From Candidatus Amphrikana amoebophyrae (GTDB lineage Bacteria; Chlamydiota; Chlamydiia; Chlamydiales; JACRBE01): a stretch of 35,650 nt of DNA. Below, in pieces: positions 8,059 to 15,804 of this stretch. The translations under genes were made by a program, and so were the position numbers. A model generated the notes under the pieces. It had not been told where the DNA came from. It ran no database searches and saw nothing but the letters and a program-made list of their open reading frames with translations. The stretch covers positions 1 through 35,650 of the forward strand of contig JAUHQG010000017.1 in the NCBI GenBank assembly GCA_030408475.1, written 5' to 3'. Every line of letters starts with the position of its first letter. Within the stretch, counting starts at the first letter, position 1.

Positions 8059-10029
8059 ATGAAGCACTTATTCTTTTCAGTTTTGTCTGTTCTTTCCATA
8101 TTGAGTGCTTCTCTTGGAGCCAAATCTCTCACTTTAAAAGATATTCATCCCATTAGTATGCAAATGCTCTCTTTTCATGTTGAAAATAATAAACTTAACT
8201 CCATGATCGTTAAGCGCGCTTTTAAGGTGTACATCGATCAGTTTGATCCTCTTCGCACTTATTTACTTGAGTCTGAAGTGAATGACTATCTCAATATGAG
8301 CGATCGGACTGCCAATCAAATTGTCGCTCGATTGAATGTTCGCGACTACTCCGACTTTGAAAAACTTAATACTAAAATGCAAAAAAGTGTAGTGCGAGCT
8401 CGTAAAATTAGAGATAGCGCTTTTAAAACTTATGAAAATAAAGGATTTGTGGCCGTATCTTCAAATCCAAAACCCTCTAAAGTTTTCCCTAAAAATATCA
8501 CTCAGCTTACTCAAGCAATTCATACTCAGATGGATCTATGGATTTATATCGAGCAAAAAAGTCCTCATTACGATTTTTATACAGAAAATGAGAAGGTAAA
8601 TGCTTATCAAATTTGGGAAAGACGTCAAAAAAAGCATGAAAATCCTTACATGTTTAAAGATAATAAGGGTATGAGCATGTCAGTGGAAGAAGAGAATCAC
8701 TTCTTCTCTCAAAACTACTTAAAGGCTTTTGCTAAAAGCTTAGATGCTCACACAATGTTTTTCTCAAGAGAAGAAGTTAACCACATGCGCATGTCACTCC
8801 ATAAGCAATTTCGCGGTATTGGTGTTATGGTGAGAGAATCAGGTAAAGGCCCTTTCATTGCAGACGTCGTTAAAGGTGGTCCTGCTTTTAGATCACAAAG
8901 GATTCATCCTGGTGATTTAATCGTCGCTATAGACGGTGATCGACTCAATGCTGTAGATTTTGATCAGGTTTTAAAAAAGCTTGAAGGGAAAGAGTTTTCA
9001 AAAATTGTACTCACTTTAAAAAAGCCTAATGCTGATCACGAATTTGATGTTGTTTTACGCCGAGAAAAAATTACAATGGATGATCAAAGGCTAAAGTATA
9101 GCTCAGAGCCTTACGGTGATGGTATCATTGGCAAAATCTCATTTGACTCTTTTTATGATAATGGCAGAGGCATCTCTACTGATCAAGATATGAAAAAAGC
9201 GATACTAGAGCTTCGCAAACAGGGTAATCTCAAGGGTGTTATTCTAGATATTCGCCAAAATCCAGGTGGCTTCTTAACTCAAGCGGTGAAAGTGGCGGGT
9301 CTATTTATTCCCAAAGGGATTATCGCTATCGCTAAATACTCTAATGGGGAAATCCAATATAGTCGTGATGTAGACGGCAGAATGTATTTTGATGGACCTC
9401 TAGTGGTTTTGACTTCTAAAGGGTCAGCTTCAGCCTCTGAAGTGATTGCTCAAGCTCTTCAAGACTACAATGCCGCTGTTATAGTAGGTGATAAAGTGAC
9501 TTATGGTAAAGGGACTATGCAGTTTCAAAATATCACCGACCCAAGAGCTCCTCACTACTTTAAAATCACTGTGGGTCGATACTACACTGTTTCAGGTCGA
9601 ACTCCTCAGCTTGAAGGGGTAAAAGCTGATATTGAAGTTCAATCAGAGTATGCGCCCTATAATATTGGCGAGCGTTACTTACCATATCCAATTTCAAGGG
9701 ATCACTTGGGATTCTCTTTTACAGATCCTAAAAATCCACTTCGAGAAATTTCAGGAGCGGATCAAAGTCATCTCTACTCCTCGTTTTTTCCTAAAAGTAG
9801 ACTTAAGTGGAAAGCCATGATTCCTCAGCTAAAGGATAATTCTGAAAAAAGGTTAGCGAAAGATTCTAACTATCAAGCATTTGTTGAAAAAATTAAGGCC
9901 CTTCGTCTTGATCCTAGTAAAGGGCATGATGTGATCACTGGCCTTAATGATTTGCAGATGAAAGAGGCGGTCCATATTATGCGAGACATGATCGCAATAG
10001 ATCAGCTGAACCAAGCCAGCCAAAAATAG
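8059..10029 (+). CDS. tsp: Tail-specific protease (S41, PDZ)
   Basis: This is the chlamydial Tsp/Prc-type periplasmic serine protease, the CT441 counterpart. The 656-aa protein begins with a signal peptide (about 1-20, ending SLGA). A helical N-terminal domain runs to about residue 245, a PDZ domain covers about 250-335 (FRGIGVMV, HPGDLIVAIDG), and the S41 domain about 345-530. ILDIRQNPGG lies at 395-404. Aligned to Prc, the nucleophile is Ser458 in GSASASE and the general base is Lys484 in YGKGT, 26 residues apart as in CT441. It follows the divergent str operon, as in C. trachomatis. The stop runs straight into a repeat island. Confidence 0.95.
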   Translation: MKHLFFSVLSVLSILSASLGAKSLTLKDIHPISMQMLSFHVENNKLNSMIVKRAFKVYIDQFDPLRTYLLESEVNDYLNMSDRTANQIVARLNVRDYSDFEKLNTKMQKSVVRARKIRDSAFKTYENKGFVAVSSNPKPSKVFPKNITQLTQAIHTQMDLWIYIEQKSPHYDFYTENEKVNAYQIWERRQKKHENPYMFKDNKGMSMSVEEENHFFSQNYLKAFAKSLDAHTMFFSREEVNHMRMSLHKQFRGIGVMVRESGKGPFIADVVKGGPAFRSQRIHPGDLIVAIDGDRLNAVDFDQVLKKLEGKEFSKIVLTLKKPNADHEFDVVLRREKITMDDQRLKYSSEPYGDGIIGKISFDSFYDNGRGISTDQDMKKAILELRKQGNLKGVILDIRQNPGGFLTQAVKVAGLFIPKGIIAIAKYSNGEIQYSRDVDGRMYFDGPLVVLTSKGSASASEVIAQALQDYNAAVIVGDKVTYGKGTMQFQNITDPRAPHYFKITVGRYYTVSGRTPQLEGVKADIEVQSEYAPYNIGERYLPYPISRDHLGFSFTDPKNPLREISGADQSHLYSSFFPKSRLKWKAMIPQLKDNSEKRLAKDSNYQAFVEKIKALRLDPSKGHDVITGLNDLQMKEAVHIMRDMIAIDQLNQASQK

Positions 10030-10031
10030 AG

Positions 10032-10065
10032 AGAGGGCCTTCTTTTTGCGTATTTTAAAATAACT
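10032..10065 (+). repeat. Left arm of 34-bp inverted repeat
   Basis: It matches the reverse complement of 10501-10534 at 31 of 34 positions. The pair bounds about 435 bp that includes direct repeats and a copy of the covarying hairpin element, so the arms may be the terminal repeats of a small mobile element. Confidence 0.75.
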
Positions 10066-10110
10066 TGGGGAGCAGTGTGTTATTCACACTACTGGCTCCC
10101 CAAGTTATTT
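10058..10110. repeat. Large stem-loop overlapping a 58-bp direct repeat
   Basis: Arms of 16 bp (10058-10073 and 10095-10110, core AACTTGGGGAGC) enclose a second stem AGTGTG/CACACT with loop TTATT and a bulge ACTG. It lies 29 nt after the tsp stop and may also terminate tsp transcription. Confidence 0.75.
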
Positions 10111-10125
10111 CAAACTACATCAAAA
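10068..10125 (+). repeat. 58-bp direct repeat, copy 1
   Basis: Identical to 10162-10219, with a 94-bp period. It begins GGGAGCAGTGTG and ends CTACATCAAAA. Confidence 0.85.
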
Positions 10126-10161
10126 AATAAAGCCCTCTCGTCGCTAGTAAGCAAAAACGTA

Positions 10162-10219
10162 GGGAGCAGTGTGTTATTCACACTACTGGCTCCCCAAGTT
10201 ATTTCAAACTACATCAAAA
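10162..10219 (+). repeat. 58-bp direct repeat, copy 2
   Basis: Identical to 10068-10125. The sequence just upstream (AAATAAAGCCCTCT...GTCGCTAGT, from about 10125) is repeated in degenerate form at 10521-10581, giving a third partial unit. Confidence 0.85.
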
Positions 10220-10222
10220 GTC

Positions 10223-10325
10223 CCTGTTGAAAAACAAGTTTGATTAGTTGAGCATCGCCTTTTCATTTACTTTCCAAAAAATCGCAAAAAGGTATACCCA
10301 AGTATTACCTAATTTGCGATTTTTT
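10223..10325 (+). repeat. Covarying hairpin element, copy A
   Basis: It begins CCTGTTGAAAAACAAG and carries a hairpin at 10276-10325: outer stem AAAAAATCGCAAA/TTTGCGATTTTTT, inner stem AGGT-ATAC, loop CCAA, GTAT-(T)-ACCT. A second copy is at 35537-35648. The two differ at paired positions but keep pairing. Nested inside the 10032-10534 inverted-repeat unit. No protein is encoded; the 69-codon open frame across it is not credible. Confidence 0.8.
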
Positions 10326-10500
10326 AAAAATTATAGCAAAAAATCGACACTCTTTCTGGCCAACCTTTCGGCGACCTTGCTCCTCTCAAGCGAGAAGCAA
10401 TCTCATCCAAAATGTAGGTCCAGAAAAATTCTTTTTTACAATATTAACCTCTTTTGATTTATCCTAGTTTCATGTTTAAACCGATTCGTAAAAAGGACCA
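10326..10500. other. Unassigned core of the repeat island
   Basis: Sequence between the covarying hairpin and the right inverted-repeat arm. It contains TTTCTGGCC, CTTTCGG and other short motifs, but no gene, RNA or clear repeat that I can name. Confidence 0.4.
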
Positions 10501-10534
10501 AGTTATCTTAAAATACGCAAAAATAAAGCCCTCT
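10501..10534 (-). repeat. Right arm of 34-bp inverted repeat
   Basis: Reverse complement of 10032-10065 with three mismatches. It continues into a degenerate copy of the direct-repeat unit (10521-10581). Confidence 0.75.
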
Positions 10535-10660
10535 TGTCGCTAGTTAGTAAAAAAGTAGGAAGCAGTCTGTTGTCCACACTAGAATGGGGGTGTTTAGAAA
10601 ATCAGGGTTTTATGTTTTTAAGTTGCGATAAATTGCCCATATCTACTACAGTATAAAGGG

Positions 10661-10734
<74 letters not shown>

Positions 10735-10736
10735 AA

Positions 10737-10771
10737 AGAGGTTCACATCATTTGTGAACCTCTTTTTTTTT
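10737..10771 (+). terminator. Terminator of tRNA-Phe
   Basis: AGAGGTTCACA/TGTGAACCTCT, 11 perfect pairs with loop TCATT, followed by a run of Ts. Confidence 0.93.
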
Positions 10772-10917
10772 GTCTCTATTAAAAGCAAAGATGCTGAAAT
10801 CGAGATTTTTAACACTCTCATAAAGTCTAATTTATTGATCCTAAATGAGTTGTAAAACTAGTTAAGTCGCTAATTATGAACGACTTGCACTCAAAAACAA
10901 CCTATCATGATAATTCA

Positions 10918-10933
10918 AAAATATGTTATAATA
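10918..10933 (+). promoter_or_regulatory. Extended -10 element shared with 7083-7098
   Basis: The same 16 nt, AAAATATGTTATAATA, with TATAAT at 10927-10932, lie 30 nt before the TTG start at 10964. No -35 consensus is present, as in the other copy. Confidence 0.65.
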
Positions 10934-10963
10934 AAGGATGGAATAATTGGGTAAAGGTGTCAT

Positions 10964-12673
10964 TTGACTGCAGCTATGCGTTCAGTACATATTTCACAAA
11001 GTGAAGTGAAATCGCTTATTTCTACATCTCGTAATGTTACTTTATCTTATGATAATGAGAACATGGTCACGGCTACTATCAAAACCGATTCTTTTACTCG
11101 TAACTTTTTTAAAAAATGGGGCCTTGCTATTGCTGCTACTGTGATCGTAGCCGCTGTTTTATTAGCAACTGGGCCTGTTAGCGCTTTAATTGTTATTTTT
11201 GCTGTCACTTTTTTTGCTAGCGGTGTCGCTGCTTATACTATAAAAAACCCCCTTCCAAGTTTAGAAACTACCCATACAATTCAGCTGTTTAAATTGGGTG
11301 ATCATCAACATCAATTTACGAAGTTAATTGAGGATGGAGCTACTTTATCCTATGATGGCAGTGATTTTATCCTTCGTAAAAAAGGGGTGGTAGATCAGAA
11401 ATTTACTCCAGCTTTAGAGCATGGAATGTTTAAAGGGGAAGTGAGTAGTCAGTATTGTCAACATCATCTTGAAGGAAGATTAAAAGGTAGTATGGTAGAA
11501 GCCACTAACGATGCAACTACGACAAAGAGTGGGGTTGTTGCTAGAAATAAAATGGATCATTTTAAAAAGAGCGCTCTAACAGGGGCTAAAATGGGGGCTC
11601 ATGTGTGGGGAGTGGGAGCTGTTTTAGGTGGTTTAGCGGGAGCTGTATGGGGCGGTGTCACTGCCTTGTCAGGCAAAGGGCGAGATCACAAAGCAGGTGA
11701 AGTGGTCTATGCAGATAGCATAAAAGAGAGCGATGCTCTTAGCAAAATTGCTACTTTAACAAAAAGTAAAGATGCAGTGAAAGCAAGTTTAACCAAACTT
11801 GCTAAAGAAGGGAAAGTGACTTTTTATCCGCAATATATTGAAGTTACAGGTGTTGGGATTCTAAACATTGATCAAAGTAATATGAGTTTACCTAAAGATT
11901 ATGAGCATGCCTTTGCATTTTTAAAGACTAATCATCCCGATGTAGATGATGTCAAACTTTGGAATCATGCTATTGCCGTTTGCAAAGAATGGGATAAAGC
12001 GGGTATGCGTGGCAATCCAGATGATGACTATTTAAGAAAGTTTTGTGAGTGTAAGGGCACTTTAACCCCTCAAAAAGCATTAATTAAATACTTAAGTCAA
12101 AATCTTGCCTATAAACAAGCGTATGAGTGCGCTATCGGAAGTGAGGAGGTTAAACATAAGGTGGCTCTATATGCTTTGGAGAGTGATGAGCCTATTGATG
12201 CTCCAACTACAAGTGTGTTTTGTGGCCAAACGGGTATTATGAAAATTGATGATAATGTTCCAGATCAACAGGAAGGTCAAATCCCAATTTTTTGTACTGC
12301 TAGCGACAATAACCATTATGTAATTGGGTGGATGACTGCTACTGAGACTACCTGTGCTGAAAGTGTTCATATAGATAATGGTGCTGGCGAAAGGATTACA
12401 GGGAAACGATTTCATAGTAGTTCACTTCCTTCTGCAGATCCGTTTAATAGTCCCATAAGAGTTGCAAGAGTGAAGTTACTTAAAGAAAAGTCACCCTATT
12501 TTACGCCCAATAAGGATAGAAGTAGAGATCCAAATATACTGGGTTATGAGTGGAAAGGTTTACCATCCGAAAGAGCCATTTATTTAGATAAACCCTCTAC
12601 AATGGGTTACCATTCTTTTTTTACTGCAGCTCATGAGTTGTTAGGTTATGTCAAACGTTCTTCACGAAGCTGA
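10964..12673 (+). CDS. Large unknown protein with two hydrophobic segments; candidate secreted effector
   Basis: I do not recognise this 569-aa protein. A hydrophobic double segment lies at about 53-93 (turn TGPVS), preceded by a polar N-terminus without a classical signal. A second, Gly-rich zipper-like segment lies at about 203-237. The rest is soluble, with a Cys-containing C-terminal domain including NNHYVIGWM around His451 and HIDNG around Asp471, reminiscent of thiol-hydrolase folds but without an evident nucleophile. The proposed start is TTG (10964), 4 nt after AAGGTG; ATG at 10976 is the alternative. Architecture and the shared promoter element suggest an Inc-like or type III-secreted protein. 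This is an inference. Confidence 0.65.
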   Translation: MTAAMRSVHISQSEVKSLISTSRNVTLSYDNENMVTATIKTDSFTRNFFKKWGLAIAATVIVAAVLLATGPVSALIVIFAVTFFASGVAAYTIKNPLPSLETTHTIQLFKLGDHQHQFTKLIEDGATLSYDGSDFILRKKGVVDQKFTPALEHGMFKGEVSSQYCQHHLEGRLKGSMVEATNDATTTKSGVVARNKMDHFKKSALTGAKMGAHVWGVGAVLGGLAGAVWGGVTALSGKGRDHKAGEVVYADSIKESDALSKIATLTKSKDAVKASLTKLAKEGKVTFYPQYIEVTGVGILNIDQSNMSLPKDYEHAFAFLKTNHPDVDDVKLWNHAIAVCKEWDKAGMRGNPDDDYLRKFCECKGTLTPQKALIKYLSQNLAYKQAYECAIGSEEVKHKVALYALESDEPIDAPTTSVFCGQTGIMKIDDNVPDQQEGQIPIFCTASDNNHYVIGWMTATETTCAESVHIDNGAGERITGKRFHSSSLPSADPFNSPIRVARVKLLKEKSPYFTPNKDRSRDPNILGYEWKGLPSERAIYLDKPSTMGYHSFFTAAHELLGYVKRSSRS

Positions 12674-12811
12674 TAATTAACGGCTTATGAATCTTTTAAA
12701 ATAAGTATTATAACTAACTAAATTAAAATAGTTTATGTATATTATTTAATTAATTACACCTGTATAATATTATTATAATTAATAAAGATAATAATAAATA
12801 ATAGGTTAATT
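12674..12811. promoter_or_regulatory. Short AT-rich gap with candidate -10
   Basis: 138 bp of very AT-rich DNA before the next gene. TATAAT at 12763-12768 directly follows TG, 43 nt before the start; AGG at 12802-12804 may serve as ribosome site. Confidence 0.4.
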
Positions 12812-13315
12812 ATGATGATGATAGCTAATAGCGCTTGCAAAGCTAGTAGGAATGCTTTTAATTCTGTTATGTCTGCCACTTTAACAAGAGCTATGAAAGG
12901 TGCAGCTATTGGGGCTGTTTCATGCGCTATTTTTGGTGGTCCGATCGGTGCCCTATTTGGCGCTTTAGGAGGATCATTACTCAATTCTGTTGGAATTTTA
13001 GATATTCTTAATAAAGCTGGCGATAAACTCACAAATTTAGCGACCAAAACTGATGGCGTAGTCATGCGCTTTTTTGCCAATACGGCTGCTCGAGCTATTC
13101 AATGTGCTACTCTTGGGGCTGTTTCAGGTTCACTTGGTGGAATACCAGGTATTGTGCTGGGCGCTTTAGGTGGCCTCGTGGCAGGGGCATTATATGGCGC
13201 CACAGAAAAGGTGTCTGGACCCGTTGTTAAGAAAATGGGTGAGTTAACGCGTAGCTTTACTGATTATTTGATGTGCGTGCCAAAAACTAACGCTGATACA
13301 AAAGTATTAGCATAA
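12812..13315 (+). CDS. Glycine-zipper protein with internal duplication
   Basis: A 167-aa protein of unknown function. Two Gly/Ala-rich zipper segments, about residues 29-57 and 96-129, each contain GAVS, then GG, then GALGG, and are each followed by a polar helix with Lys and Asp/Glu, so the protein looks like a tandem duplication of a roughly 65-residue unit. Such zippers can insert in membranes or oligomerise. It starts at the first of three consecutive Met codons. It follows the 569-aa protein, which has a similar zipper; the two may work together. A CCCTCTATA/TATAGAGGG hairpin follows the stop. Confidence 0.65.
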   Translation: MMMIANSACKASRNAFNSVMSATLTRAMKGAAIGAVSCAIFGGPIGALFGALGGSLLNSVGILDILNKAGDKLTNLATKTDGVVMRFFANTAARAIQCATLGAVSGSLGGIPGIVLGALGGLVAGALYGATEKVSGPVVKKMGELTRSFTDYLMCVPKTNADTKVLA

Positions 13316-13341
13316 AAAATTATCTCCATAGTTGCCCCTCT

Positions 13342-13369
13342 CCCTCTATATATTTTACAGTATAGAGGG
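13342..13369 (+). terminator. Hairpin after glycine-zipper gene
   Basis: CCCTCTATA/TATAGAGGG, nine pairs with a 10-nt loop, 26 nt past the stop. No U-tract, so termination is only likely. Confidence 0.5.
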
Positions 13370-13463
13370 TAGTTGGGTAGTTTAATATTGAGGGGAGCTC
13401 GGAGCATAGTCGTGGACATGGTTTCTAGAGCCCTTTCAATAAGGCCTCAAGTAGATGCCCCAC

Positions 13464-14771
13464 TTACTTAGTTTCTAGAAGCTTACCTCTTCGGAAACTA
13501 TTGAGTATGAATCGTCTCACTTTTGATGTGATCATCATGGAAGGGCTTTGGGAAAAGCTCTTGCCTAAATCGCCATAGTTGCTGAGAACAAAAATGGAAT
13601 ATCCAGACGGCTCTATCATGTCAATACAGACGCTATAATGAGGTTCAACAAAATCTAAATGGGCTATATAGCGGTGAGATGGAAGCTCTTTTATTCCTGT
13701 TGGTACAAGTTTATCACCGACTGGTTTTTTGGCTCCGCTGCTTGGTACGCTATCTAAATAGGCAATATTAAATATCAAACCTTGATACGATTCACTTGGG
13801 CCAATTCCAGCTCTTGAAGATGAAGCTTCATCTAACTTCATATAGGGAGTAAAAATTTGGTCGAACATTTTTTTACTTGTGAGAGATAAATTATTAAGCG
13901 AATTTACAAATTTAAGTAGGTCTCCTACTGTAGTATAAGCTCCAGACGCGGGCGATCCTTTAGCAGCCCTAAAAAAGAGGTTGTTTTGCAAATAACCGGG
14001 CTTATGGGCATATCCTGTTGCAATATTTTGCATAGGCGATGATAGTGAATAAAATCCGCTATCATTCATATTGGCCTTTTTGAAGACTTCTTTAGAAATA
14101 TAGCTGTAAAACGATTCACCACTCACTTCTTCAATGATGGCTCCGAGTAAAAGTATAGCAGTGGTTGAACGTTGATTTTTCTCACCAGGCATAAAGGATA
14201 GGCCTTCAGTGCTCACTAAATGCATATAGTCATTAACTGTAGTATAAAGCTCTTTATTTGAGCGCTCCCATAGTGAATATCCACCTCTCATTTGGTTATT
14301 ATACATATTTCCTAAACCAGAACTATTGGTAAGTAGGTGGATTATCTTAATTGATGAGAGGTTAACTTTTGGCAGTAGTTTTGAGCTTATATATTTATTA
14401 ATAGTGTCATCAAGCTTAAGTTTACCTTGGTCAATAAGTTTACAAATGCCTATGAGGGTGAAAATAGAAGAGTTATACCCCAAGTCAAAACGGGTGTGAA
14501 GTTTGTTTTCAATATTGAACTCTTTTGATTCTTGTCCTATGGCCAAAGAGTAGATGGGGTCTCCATTTTTTGCGATTAAAACAGCGCCAGAAAATTGATC
14601 TTTTTCATTTAAATTAGTCACAACGCTATGAATATGATCACTTAATTCCAAATGAGCATTATTTTCATTTTCAGCGGCAAGTGTAGAGGATAAAGTGATT
14701 GAAGTTATGAGAGTAAAAAGGAGATATTTCATATAGATAGAGAGGTTGTTTTTTTTTCTCTTTTTGCCCAT
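13464..14771 (-). CDS. Beta-lactamase-fold serine hydrolase homolog, catalytic motifs lost
   Basis: A 435-aa exported protein of the class C beta-lactamase/penicillin-binding-like family: GAVLIAKNGDPIYSLAIG, RFDLG, LIDQGKLKLDDTINKYI, LLTNSSGL, FMPGEK and EEVSGESFYSYI all align to the family. The SxxK motif, expected right after RFDLG, reads YNSS at 99-102, so nucleophile and lysine are absent; YxN reads RST at 201-203. It is therefore probably not a peptidase or lactamase and may bind a ligand or partner. Start at 14771 follows the upstream gene by 8 nt; ATG at 14732 would give a neater signal peptide (MKYLLFTLITSITLSS). It is second in an operon with the phosphodiesterase. Confidence 0.85.
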   Translation of the reverse strand: MGKKRKKNNLSIYMKYLLFTLITSITLSSTLAAENENNAHLELSDHIHSVVTNLNEKDQFSGAVLIAKNGDPIYSLAIGQESKEFNIENKLHTRFDLGYNSSIFTLIGICKLIDQGKLKLDDTINKYISSKLLPKVNLSSIKIIHLLTNSSGLGNMYNNQMRGGYSLWERSNKELYTTVNDYMHLVSTEGLSFMPGEKNQRSTTAILLLGAIIEEVSGESFYSYISKEVFKKANMNDSGFYSLSSPMQNIATGYAHKPGYLQNNLFFRAAKGSPASGAYTTVGDLLKFVNSLNNLSLTSKKMFDQIFTPYMKLDEASSSRAGIGPSESYQGLIFNIAYLDSVPSSGAKKPVGDKLVPTGIKELPSHRYIAHLDFVEPHYSVCIDMIEPSGYSIFVLSNYGDLGKSFSQSPSMMITSKVRRFILNSFRRGKLLETK

Positions 14772-14779
14772 AAAAAGAA

Positions 14780-15727
14780 TTATTGTCTATGTTTTTTAGT
14801 GAGCAATTTTGCAAGTCTTATAGGGTGATCTGTAATGATAGCATCAACTTTCCATTGAATCATTTTTTCCATATCGTTTTGTGAGTTGACAGTCCAAACA
14901 GCCACTTTAATCCCTTTTTGATGAGCTTTGTTCACTTGGTCTTGAGTAAGCGATCGAATATCAGCGCTCCAAACATCTGCTCCTAGTTGATCGATCATGT
15001 CAAAATAATCGCCATCAAAGTCGTGAGCGCTAAATCCCGCCCACTCTTTAGTATAAATGCCAAATTCTTGAGTTCCTTCTTCTAGTAGCTCTGTTACGAA
15101 GCTAATTTTCACGTCTGGCAAGATCTTCTTTAAAGCTAAAAGAAGCTTCCAGTCAAATGATTGAACTTCCACTCTATTTATGATGCCATGATCTTTTATG
15201 ATGGTGGCTATTTCATGAACGTAAATTTTAGGATTTGGCGCTAAATGGGGGTGTAGAGGTGTGTTTTTCATCTCTATTTGGTAGAGCATTTTTTGATTGG
15301 TTACTTCTTCAATTTCTTTAATAATGAAAGAGAGAAGGTGTATGGGATGCAATTCTATTTCGGCTATTTCGTGTGTGGGGTGAGGATAATGAGCTGGATT
15401 GATTTTGCCTACTTGAAATTTTGATAGTTCATCGTATGTCATGTGAGAGATGAAATATTCGCTTTCTTCTGAAATAAATTCACCTTCATCTAAATGAAGA
15501 GCAGGGGATAGTTGGTGGTCATGAACCACTACAATTTTACTATCTGAAGTCATGAAGACATCCATATCGATGCGATCAAATGGGTGGTTGGAAATAGCGT
15601 GTAACATCCCTCCTAGGCTATTTTCAGGAACAAGAAGGGATCCGCCTCTATGGGCAATAATTTCAATAGAATGAGCGCTCAAAGTGATACACATAAGGAA
15701 AAGGTTTAGAGAAAATAACTTTATCAT
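14780..15727 (-). CDS. Exported glycerophosphodiester phosphodiesterase
   Basis: GDPD-family enzyme hydrolysing glycerophosphodiesters (deacylated phospholipids) to glycerol-3-phosphate and an alcohol. A signal peptide of about 20 residues precedes IEIIAHRGG (His26, Arg27), PENS at 34-37, DMDV at 54-57 and VVHDH with His69. VAVWTVN and AIITDHP mark the end of the TIM barrel. The usual metal-binding ExD reads DxD here, a mild change. At 315 aa it is a normal length. It leads a two-gene minus-strand operon. Export suggests use of host or vacuolar lipid products. Confidence 0.9.
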   Translation of the reverse strand: MIKLFSLNLFLMCITLSAHSIEIIAHRGGSLLVPENSLGGMLHAISNHPFDRIDMDVFMTSDSKIVVVHDHQLSPALHLDEGEFISEESEYFISHMTYDELSKFQVGKINPAHYPHPTHEIAEIELHPIHLLSFIIKEIEEVTNQKMLYQIEMKNTPLHPHLAPNPKIYVHEIATIIKDHGIINRVEVQSFDWKLLLALKKILPDVKISFVTELLEEGTQEFGIYTKEWAGFSAHDFDGDYFDMIDQLGADVWSADIRSLTQDQVNKAHQKGIKVAVWTVNSQNDMEKMIQWKVDAIITDHPIRLAKLLTKKHRQ

Positions 15728-15804
15728 AATATATTTTTATCTACAAAAAAGATTAATTTATGTAATTGAGAAGTTTTACGGAAAATTTTTAAGGAAAAAT
15801 TAGT

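Noticed and set aside
10068..10219. CRISPR-like repeats
   Set aside because: Only two identical units plus one degenerate one, with an internal palindrome of terminator size and no regular spacers or cas genes.
10248..10457. 69-codon open frame in the repeat island
   Set aside because: It runs across the covarying hairpin and inverted repeats, has no ribosome site, and its product is low-complexity; it follows from the repeat sequence.
12314..12376. His451/Asp471 of the 569-aa protein as a CE-clan active site
   Set aside because: The His-to-Asp spacing of 20 is suggestive, but no Gln-x5-Cys follows at a suitable distance; the nearest similar segment has Lys and Tyr in those places.
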